Origin: Planctomycetota bacterium | GTDB taxonomy: Bacteria > Planctomycetota > UBA1135 | Direction of reading: 5' to 3' | NCBI GenBank assembly: GCA_027021325.1 | Contig: JALUUN010000390.1 | Coordinates: 1 to 9,046, forward strand | Length of the DNA: 9,046 nucleotides | Shown here: positions 6,689 to 9,046 of the stretch, piece by piece | How positions within the stretch are numbered: the first letter of the stretch is position 1 | Layout of the letters: each line of letters starts with the position of its first letter | Translations under genes and position numbers: made by a program | The notes under the pieces: model-generated | The model's input: only the letters and a program-made list of their open reading frames with translations | What the model was told of the DNA's origin: nothing | The model's database searches: none

Positions 6689-7474
6689 ATGCCCGCCCCC
6701 CTCTTCGACAGCCACTGCCATCCGACCTGGAAGGAGGAGGAGGCCCCGCCTGCGGAGGTTCTGGCGCGGGCGCGTCAGGCGGGAGTCGAGGAGTTCCTCT
6801 TCGTCGCCATCGACGCCCGAACGGCCCGGCGCTCCCGCGAACTCGCCGCCGCCGAGCCCGGCGCCCGGGCCTCCGTCGGCATCCACCCCAACGACCTGCC
6901 CTCGGATCCGCAGGCCCTGGAGCCGGCCCTGGAGGAGATCCAGAGCCTGGCGCGGGAAGACGGGTGGAGCGCGGTGGGCGAGACCGGCCTCGACTTCCAT
7001 TGGGACACGGTGCCGCCGGCGATCCAGCGGGAGGGCCTCGCCTTCCACCTGGACCTGGCGCACGAACGGGACCTCCCCGTGGTCCTGCACTGCCGCCGGG
7101 CGGCGCCGGCCCTCCTCGACCTGCTCCAGGGCCGCGGCGAGATCCGCGGCGTGATGCACTGCTGGTCCGAGCCCTCCGAACACCTGGCGGCCTTCCTGGA
7201 CCTCGGACTCCACGTCTCCTTCGCCGGCAACCTCACCTACCGGCGTTCCGGAGACCTGCGCGAGGCGGCCCGGCGCGTCCCCGCCGATCGCCTGCTCCTG
7301 GAGACGGACAGCCCCTTCCTGGCGCCGCAGCCGCGCCGCGGCCGGCGCAACGAGCCCGGCTTCCTGCCATTCACCCTCGCCTGCCTCGCCGAGGTCCGGG
7401 GCGAGGCCCCTGAGGCCGTGGCCGAACGGACCACCGCCAACGCCCGGCGCCTCTTCCCTCAGTCCAGGGGTTGA
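6689..7474 (+). CDS. tatD: TatD-family metal-dependent hydrolase (deoxyribonuclease)
   Basis: A 261-residue protein, the standard TatD length, with every family signature: FDSHCH (His9, His11), VGIHP (64-67), AVGETGLD (Glu98), VVLHC (His134), GVMHC (His157) and ETDSPFLAP (Asp207) followed by RGRRNEPGF. These residues form the binuclear metal site of a TIM-barrel hydrolase. Characterised relatives are cytosolic 3'-5' exonucleases or deoxyribonucleases, some acting in DNA repair, RNA quality control or D-amino-acyl-tRNA handling; the substrate here cannot be told. The ATG at 6689 is the first start after the stop of the preceding gene, only 2 bp away (TGAGGATG), which points to translational coupling. 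Its 3' end overlaps the convergent pilin-like gene by 16 bp. Confidence 0.92.
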   Translation: MPAPLFDSHCHPTWKEEEAPPAEVLARARQAGVEEFLFVAIDARTARRSRELAAAEPGARASVGIHPNDLPSDPQALEPALEEIQSLAREDGWSAVGETGLDFHWDTVPPAIQREGLAFHLDLAHERDLPVVLHCRRAAPALLDLLQGRGEIRGVMHCWSEPSEHLAAFLDLGLHVSFAGNLTYRRSGDLREAARRVPADRLLLETDSPFLAPQPRRGRRNEPGFLPFTLACLAEVRGEAPEAVAERTTANARRLFPQSRG

Positions 7475-7980
7475 AGCTCGCCGACCTCCGGCGGGCCCGC
7501 AGGGGGCTCGCCTCCCCCCTCCCGTCCGGGTACGCGGTGGATCCGGTGCGTCGCGTAGTCCAGCCAGTACACGCGCCGGCCGCTGTACCCCGGCGTCGCC
7601 GGCCAGGCCCAGACGCCGGCGGGCTGTCGCTCGGTCCACCCGTCCCGAAAGAGGTAGCCGCCGCGCAGGACGCGGCCCGCGGGCTCCAGGCCCCCAAGCC
7701 AGCCCTCGCCCAGAGCCGGAGGCGCGGCCTCTGCACTACCCGGCAGGCCGCGGGTGCTCAGCTCCAGAAGGCTGGCCGGCCAGGACCGCCGGAGGAGCCA
7801 GGCCTGCTGCAGGCCGTCCAGCATCTCCAGGTGGCGGCGCGCGCTCTCCTCGTTCTGCTCGAGGCGCGGCGCCAGCAGGCGCGGAATCCCCCAGGAGGCG
7901 AGCAGAGCGGATCCCGCGATCACCAGGAGCAGGCCCGTCAGGTGGAAGCCGCGGGCGCCGGAGCAGGGTCCCGCGCGCAT
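7459..7980 (-). CDS. Type IV pilin-like / pseudopilin protein lacking Glu5
   Basis: A 173-residue protein. It opens with a short leader ending in Arg10-Gly11, then FHLTGLLLVIAGSALLASWG and IPRLLAPRLEQNE, which matches the prepilin pattern G|FTLIELL-VIAI-ILAAIAIP-LL closely, including the Gly(-1)/Phe(+1) peptidase site. Where nearly all pilins have Glu at +5 this one has Gly16 (GGC, 7933-7935). The C-terminal half (RGGYLFRDG...WAWPATPGYSGRRVYWLD) follows the GYxF...AxPxxPxxxGxRxFxxD pattern I recall from small pilin-like proteins of Planctomycetota, Acidobacteriota and Myxococcota. It would sit in the inner membrane with its head in the periplasm. Only 6 bp separate its ATG from the EF-G-like stop; GGAGG lies 11 bases upstream of the ATG. 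No other pilus or type II secretion gene is in view. Role could be a minor pseudopilin or a relic. Confidence 0.72.
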   Translation of the reverse strand: MRAGPCSGARGFHLTGLLLVIAGSALLASWGIPRLLAPRLEQNEESARRHLEMLDGLQQAWLLRRSWPASLLELSTRGLPGSAEAAPPALGEGWLGGLEPAGRVLRGGYLFRDGWTERQPAGVWAWPATPGYSGRRVYWLDYATHRIHRVPGREGGGEPPAGPPEVGELQPLD

Positions 7981-7986
7981 CCGGAC

Positions 7987-9046
7987 TCAGGCCTCCGCCT
8001 TCGCCTTCTCGTAGTCGGCGATGATCTTGTCCTGGATGTGGGGCGGCACCTGGTCGTAATGGTCGAAGCGCATGGTGAAGGAACCCTCGCCCGCGGTCAT
8101 GGAACGCAGCGGGGTGCTGTAGGTCTGCATTTCCGCAAGCGGCACCTGCGCCTTGATGACCTGGAACTCGTCCACCGCGTCCATCCCGAGGATCCGTCCG
8201 CGGCGGGTGTTCAGATCTCCCGTCACATCGCCCATGAAGCGGCTCGGCACCGTGATCTCGACCTCCATGATCGGTTCCAGGAGGATCGGCCGCCCCTTGC
8301 TGAAGGCCTCCACCAGGGCACGCGCTCCGGCGGTCTTGAAGGAGATCTCGTCCGAGTCCACTTCGTGGTGCTTGCCGTCGTAGAGCTCGACCTTGATGTC
8401 CACGACCTGGCTGCCTGCAAGGACCCCCTTCTCCATCTGCTCGCGGATACCCTTCTCGACCGCCGGGATGTACTGGCGCGGGATGGCGCCGCCGACGATG
8501 GCGTCCACGAACTCGAAGCCCTGGCCCCGGGGCAGCGGCTCGATCCGGATGAAGCACTCCCCGAACTGTCCGGAGCCGCCGGTCTGCTTCTTGTGCCGGT
8601 GGTGGCCCTCGGCCTTGGTCGTGATCGTCTCCTGGTAGGCGATCCGGGGCACGCTGGTCGTGACGCCCACACCGCGGCCCTTGAGGCGGTTCAGGAGGCT
8701 CTGCAGATGCAGCTCGGAGAGGCCGTAGACGATGGTCTCTCCGGTGACCTCGTGGCGCTCGACGCGGAAGGTGGGGTCCTCCTTGGCGAGTTTGGCGAGC
8801 TCGCCGCTGATCTTCTGCTCGTCCGAGCGGCTCTCGGGTCGGACCGCCAGAGGGGTCACGGGCTCGGGCAGGCCGAAGTCGAAGACCGCACACTCGCCCT
8901 CGGCCTTGAGGACGTCGCCCACGGACAGTTCCTCCACCCGCGTCAGGGCGACGATTTCGCCGGGCCCGGCCTGGGCGACGGGCTTCAGCTCGGCGCCGAA
9001 GATGTGGGACAGGCCCGAGGCCTTGAGGGGCTTGCCGCCGCGCGGG
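7987..9046 (-). CDS. fusA: Elongation factor G-like GTPase, C-terminal half (5' end outside window)
   Basis: The last 352 residues of a protein normally near 690. Reading from the window edge inward, one sees the end of domain II (GAELKPVAQAGPGEIVALTR), domain III (VERHEVTGETIVYGLSELHL...YQETI), domain IV (HHRHKKQTGGSGQFGECFIR, then FVDAIVGGAIPRQYIPAVEKG) and domain V (LLEPIMEVEITVPSRFMGDV, TGDLNTRRGRI). EF-G drives ribosomal translocation and, with recycling factor, subunit splitting. The HRHKKQTGGSGQFGE stretch and PLPRGQGFEF are more like the EF-G-like paralogues (FusA2 type) than the main E. coli-type EF-G, so it may not be the principal factor; fusA is used as a family label. The G domain is not visible. 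A GTG at 8935-8937 is internal, not a start, because homology continues to the window edge. The pilin-like gene follows directly. Confidence 0.9.
   Translation of the reverse strand, partial: PRGGKPLKASGLSHIFGAELKPVAQAGPGEIVALTRVEELSVGDVLKAEGECAVFDFGLPEPVTPLAVRPESRSDEQKISGELAKLAKEDPTFRVERHEVTGETIVYGLSELHLQSLLNRLKGRGVGVTTSVPRIAYQETITTKAEGHHRHKKQTGGSGQFGECFIRIEPLPRGQGFEFVDAIVGGAIPRQYIPAVEKGIREQMEKGVLAGSQVVDIKVELYDGKHHEVDSDEISFKTAGARALVEAFSKGRPILLEPIMEVEITVPSRFMGDVTGDLNTRRGRILGMDAVDEFQVIKAQVPLAEMQTYSTPLRSMTAGEGSFTMRFDHYDQVPPHIQDKIIADYEKAKAEA

Overview
The window is very GC-rich (roughly 70% by eye), gene-dense, and belongs to a bacterial chromosome. There are no phage, plasmid, transposon or CRISPR signs. 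The best taxonomic clues are a large glycine-rich Ig-like lipoprotein with a cysteine-marked N-terminus, a pilin-like protein of the 'GY-F ... GRR-Y' type, and an EF-G of the FusA2-like style. These are the kinds of proteins I associate with deep-branching high-GC Planctomycetota or Myxococcota-like lineages. That assignment is tentative and rests on family style, not on a marker gene.

Layout. (1) 1-275, + strand: C-terminal end of a monofunctional proline dehydrogenase. (2) 272-5584, - strand: a compact three-gene unit read lipoprotein -> amidohydrolase -> DHH phosphoesterase (NrnA-like). The first junction is a 4-base GTGA stop/start overlap and the second a 19-bp gap. (3) 5585-5732: a divergent intergenic region, the only real non-coding stretch in the window. 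(4) 5733-7474, + strand: an exported, probably all-helical protein of unknown function, followed after 2 bp by a TatD-family metal-dependent hydrolase. (5) 7459-9046, - strand: the C-terminal half of an elongation factor G-like GTPase, followed after 6 bp by a small type IV pilin-like protein that lacks the usual Glu at mature position +5. No gene-free stretch exceeds 300 bases.

How the genes fit together. Most are housekeeping functions: proline catabolism, nano-RNA/pAp turnover, DNA or RNA end processing, translation. No multi-gene defence, secretion or biosynthetic system is complete here. The points worth a second look are the three degenerate beta-repeat units inside the glycine-rich lipoprotein, its tight coupling to an aminodeoxyfutalosine-deaminase-like amidohydrolase and NrnA, the Glu5-less pilin-like protein behind EF-G, and the unknown exported protein coupled to TatD. 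Long open frames opposite the real genes are a by-product of the base composition and were left out.
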